Shown: piece by piece, positions 63,063 to 64,000 of the stretch
How positions within the stretch are numbered: the stretch's first letter is position 1
Layout: each line of letters starts with the position of its first letter
From: Erythroxylum novogranatense
Lineage: Eukaryota; Streptophyta; Magnoliopsida; Malpighiales; Erythroxylaceae
Assembly (NCBI GenBank): GCA_029891385.1
Contig: CM057235.1
Coordinates: forward strand, 22,685,120-22,749,119
DNA: 64,000 nucleotides
Direction: 5' to 3'
Translations under genes and position numbers: made by a program
Notes under the pieces: model-generated
What the model was told of the DNA's origin: nothing
Database searches by the model: none
The model's input: only the letters and a program-made list of their open reading frames with translations

Positions 63063-64000
63063 TCAGAAGGATTCATTGAGCCAAGTAATGAACATAAGGT
63101 TTGCAAGTTGCAAAAGTCCATTTATGGACTTAAGCAAGCATGTGGGTCTTGGAACATTAGGTTTGATAAGTGTATCAAAACCTATGGGTTCATACAAAAC
63201 CTAGATGAGCCTTATGTTTATAAAAGAAGACAAGAAGGTAAGGTTACTTTCCTAATCTTATATGTTGATGACATTCTACTCAGTGAGAATGATGTGGGAA
63301 TGTTATCTGCAGTTATGGGATTGCTGAATGAACAGTTTTCAATGAAGGATTTGGGAGAGGCTAACTATGTTCTAGGGATCAAACTTATAAGGAATCGTAA
63401 GAACAAACAAATAGCTTTATCTCAATTAACCTACGTTGAGAATATGCTCAATAAGTTCTCCACGCAAGATTCTAAGAGGGATTTCACTCCTACTAGACAT
63501 GGAATCAAACTTTCAAAGGAACAAGCACCTAAAATCCAAGAGGAGGTTGAACGCATGCTTAACATTCCATATGTTTTGGTAGTTGAAAGTTTTATGTATG
63601 TAACGCTTTGCACTAGACCGGATATCTGTTACGCAGTGGGATTGGTAAGCAGATTTTATTCCAATCCAGGAATGGAACATTGGACTGTGGTTAAGTGTAT
63701 ACTTAAGTATCTTCGTAGGACGAAAAACTTAATACTTGTTTACTCTGGAAGTAATCTTATTCTGACAGGATATACAGATTCTGATTTCCAATCAGATGTT
63801 GATTCAAGGAAATCAACTTCTAGTTCTATATTTACTTTGGGAGGTGGAGCCATAGTTTGGAGGAGTGTCAAGCAATCTTGTATTGTTGATTCAACTATGG
63901 AGGCTGAGTATGTTGCTGCTTGTAAAGCAGCAAAGGAAGCAGTTTGGCTCCGAAAGTTCCTAAATAATTTGGAGGTAGTTCTAAAGGCAGAAAAAGCTAT
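63063..64000 (+). pseudogene. C reverse transcriptase end and RNase H, open to window edge
   Basis: This 312-codon stretch is open from the stop at 63060 to the end of the window. It carries 'KLQKSIYGLKQACGSWNIRF', the catalytic 'LYVDDILL' (about 63257), 'FSMKDLGEANYVLGIKL', and 'YVTLCTRPDICYAVGLVSRF'. RNase H blocks follow: 'GYTDSDFQSDVDSRKSTSS' and 'STMEAEYVAACKAAKEAVWL'. It belongs to the same frame as the upstream RT part. Catalytic residues look intact, but the upstream stops make the polyprotein non-functional. Confidence 0.9.

Larger units (their letters stand above)
35147..64000 (+). mobile_element. C: Ty1/Copia element split by a 21.6 kb composite
   Basis: It runs 5' LTR (35147-37216), primer site, leader, gag, protease, GAG-pre-integrase and first half of integrase to 40418. 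The composite insertion follows, then the second half of integrase, RT and RNase H from 61983 to the window edge. The integrase codons on both sides of the insertion join without loss once one ACTTA is discounted. Its 3' LTR is outside. Pol stays in one frame on both sides, with a handful of stops. The LTR at 1-655 belongs to the same family. Confidence 0.9.

Overview
The window is a stack of nested retrotransposons in a plant nuclear genome, most likely a eudicot. The evidence is AT-rich sequence, several Ty1/Copia lineages including two SIRE/Maximus-like copies with an extra 3' ORF, long-LTR Gypsy derivatives with initiator tRNA-Met primer sites, TRIM miniature elements and a small CACTA transposon. 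I saw no intact host gene, rRNA, tRNA or CRISPR array. Almost every coding region is a pseudogene with stops and frameshifts. Element names E1, E2, E3, A, B, C and D are mine.

Left stack (1-15569). E2 is a SIRE-like Copia on +, running from mid-gag at 6139 to its 3' LTR end at 15569, with its 5' part outside the window. E1, a minus-strand Copia (656-6138), is inserted in the gag of E2. A family C LTR (1-655) is inserted in the integrase of E1. A 1.4 kb CACTA element (12584-13998, TSD TAA) splits the 3' ORF of E2.

Middle (15570-22611). A 433-bp direct duplication is followed by gene-like fragments and about 2.3 kb of unassigned AT-rich DNA. Next come two long Gypsy-type LTR fragments in opposite orientations (19294-19919 minus, 19920-22611 plus).

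Right stack (22612-64000). E3 (SIRE-like, +) starts at 22612. Its 3' ORF holds a 4.3 kb solo LTR, D (29843-34129, TSD ATTAA). It is then interrupted by Copia element C, whose 5' LTR is 35147-37216 and whose pol runs off the right edge. The integrase of C is split by a 21.6 kb composite insertion (40419-61977) with a 5-bp target duplication, ACTTA.

The composite insertion is the most unusual object here. Its two ends are the same end (U5) of a 177-bp TRIM LTR, facing outward in opposite orientations. Between them lie a minus-oriented TRIM array, the long-LTR Gypsy derivative A (41691-52080), and a plus-oriented TRIM array. A second derivative, B (52380-61584, TSD CTTTA), is inserted in that plus array. 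A has no target duplication, and its U5 end carries exactly the nucleotides expected on an unprocessed cDNA end. I infer that TRIM-A-TRIM was joined as extrachromosomal cDNA and integrated as one unit through two TRIM U5 ends. Other routes are possible and are listed in the findings.

Insertion order read from nesting: long LTR fragments, then E3, then C, then the TRIM/A composite, then B. Separately, E2, then E1, then the C-family LTR.
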